Positions 5,180-5,904 of a DNA stretch of 5,904 nucleotides are shown in pieces. The number at the start of each line of letters is the position of its first letter. The first letter of the stretch is position 1. The stretch comes from Alphaproteobacteria bacterium UBA7488. Lineage in GTDB: Bacteria; Pseudomonadota; Alphaproteobacteria; CAAHEQ01; UBA3637. The notes beneath the pieces were generated by a model. It was not told the DNA's origin and searched no databases. It worked only from the letters and a program-made list of their open reading frames with translations. The stretch is from assembly GCA_002477185.1 (NCBI GenBank), contig DLOI01000116.1, forward strand, positions 983 to 6,886, written 5' to 3'. A program made the position numbers and the translations under genes.

Positions 5180-5904
5180 ATGACACAAATACCTTACATC
5201 ACACCTATATTTGATTATTTAAAAGAATCTCCCGTTTTATTGGGATGTATTGCGTTTTTATTGATTATGGGCGTAGCCTCAATCGCCAACTTTATCGTCA
5301 AAAAAATCTTGTTGCGCATTTTGACACGCCTGCTTAAATTCACAACTTTCCGCGATGACCCCGACGTTTTGCGTATGGCCGCGCGGTTGGCAAATATTAT
5401 CCCGGCCATTATCGTTATCGAAGCTATCCAACTTGTGCCCCATATGCCCGAAGCTTTGGCAACGATTATTAAAAACGTGTCGGGCGCCTTTATTGTTGTT
5501 ACATTTGCAATGGCCGTTAATGCATTGATTGATGTATGCAATACGCTTTATATGCGTCGCCCGAGCGCTGCCGACAAATCTATCAAAGGGTATTTGCAAG
5601 TCGTTAAAATCGCTGTTTCCGCGATTGCCACAATTTTAGCATTGGCCGCTTTGATTGACAAATCACCACTGATTTTATTATCCGGTTTGGGCGCTATGGC
5701 CGCCGTAATGATGTTGGTGTTTCAAGATACCATTTTATCGTTGGTTGCCAGTGTGCAAATTTCGTCCAGCAATATCGTCAAGCTCGGCGATTGGATTGAA
5801 ATGCCTCAGCTGAACGCCGACGGGGACGTCATTGACATTGCGTTGCACACCGTGAAGGTGCAAAATTGGGATAAAACAATTACCACCATTCCGACACGCA
5901 AGTT
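5180..5904 (+). CDS. ybdG: MscS-family mechanosensitive channel, YbdG-type (5' part)
   Basis: The gene runs off the right edge; 241 codons are visible, against about 415 residues in E. coli YbdG. The protein should be an inner-membrane channel that opens under membrane tension during osmotic downshock. Hydrophobic segments are seen at about residues 19-40, 71-86, 99-119, 139-159 and 163-195. The last is the pore-lining region, rich in small residues, leading into VFQDTILSLVASVQIS. The start of the cytoplasmic beta domain follows, with GDWIEMP (203-209), ADGDVIDIALHTVKVQNWD and TITTIPT (233-239). GDWIEMP, DGxVIDI and NWDxTITTIPT are the signatures that separate the YbdG group from short MscS. 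The ATG at 5180 has AAAGGAAG (5165-5172) seven bases upstream. A promoter and palindrome precede it. The gene symbol is given by family similarity; exact orthology is not proven. Confidence 0.9.
   Translation, partial: MTQIPYITPIFDYLKESPVLLGCIAFLLIMGVASIANFIVKKILLRILTRLLKFTTFRDDPDVLRMAARLANIIPAIIVIEAIQLVPHMPEALATIIKNVSGAFIVVTFAMAVNALIDVCNTLYMRRPSAADKSIKGYLQVVKIAVSAIATILALAALIDKSPLILLSGLGAMAAVMMLVFQDTILSLVASVQISSSNIVKLGDWIEMPQLNADGDVIDIALHTVKVQNWDKTITTIPTRK

Noticed and set aside
5215..5599. Two minus-strand frames of 108 and 106 codons.
   Set aside because: They are antisense to the YbdG-type channel gene, which has clear family motifs and a good start.
1..5904. CRISPR array, insertion sequence, integrase, toxin-antitoxin or defence system.
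   Set aside because: I saw no regularly spaced repeats, no transposase or integrase motifs, no terminal inverted repeats and no small gene pair. The direct repeat at 4930/4974 is explained by the tail duplication.

Overview
The window looks like a piece of an AT-rich alphaproteobacterial chromosome. The best evidence is the histidine kinase, whose H-box region (FLANISHELRTPLNAILGF, then a Phe-Gly-Pro segment and LLSLINDVLDISKAEAGK) matches the style of alphaproteobacterial PleC/DivJ-type kinases. The tRNA-Ser with an encoded CCA and the YbdG-type channel also fit a Gram-negative host. The exact lineage (for example an uncultured host-associated or gut alphaproteobacterium) is inference; no rRNA or other marker is present.

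Layout. On the minus strand, positions 2148 to 1 hold a membrane-bound PAS-GAF-HisKA-HATPase sensor kinase, followed after only 11 bases by the start of a gene whose first 23 residues look like a signal peptide or membrane anchor. The rest of the window reads on the plus strand. A 568-base stretch without a protein gene (2149-2716) carries a sigma-70-type promoter, a series of strong stem-loops, a tRNA-Ser-like sequence, an intact tRNA-Ser(CGA) and a Rho-independent terminator. After it come a HAD-family phosphatase (2717-3373), a small class I SAM-dependent methyltransferase with its own good promoter (3503-4048), a membrane-anchored metallophosphoesterase of the YaeI/YkuE type (4171-4977), and the 5' part of a YbdG-type mechanosensitive channel gene (5180 to the window end) behind a promoter and a 12-base palindrome.

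The plus-strand genes do not form an obvious pathway. Most seem to be separate transcription units with housekeeping, stress or envelope roles. The kinase and the exported-protein gene are probably co-transcribed.

Three things stand out. (1) Directly after the metallophosphoesterase stop codon lies a second copy of the gene's last 17 codons, changed almost only at synonymous positions: a scar of a lost paralogue or of replacement by a diverged allele. (2) Upstream of tRNA-Ser there is a structured region that shares three ordered blocks (9, 11 and 9 bases) with that tRNA, but with 41 bases in place of the CG of the anticodon. (3) The HAD gene next to the tRNA is AT-richer than its neighbours and uses AGA for 7 of 8 arginines, whereas the three plus-strand genes after it use none, which suggests acquisition from elsewhere.
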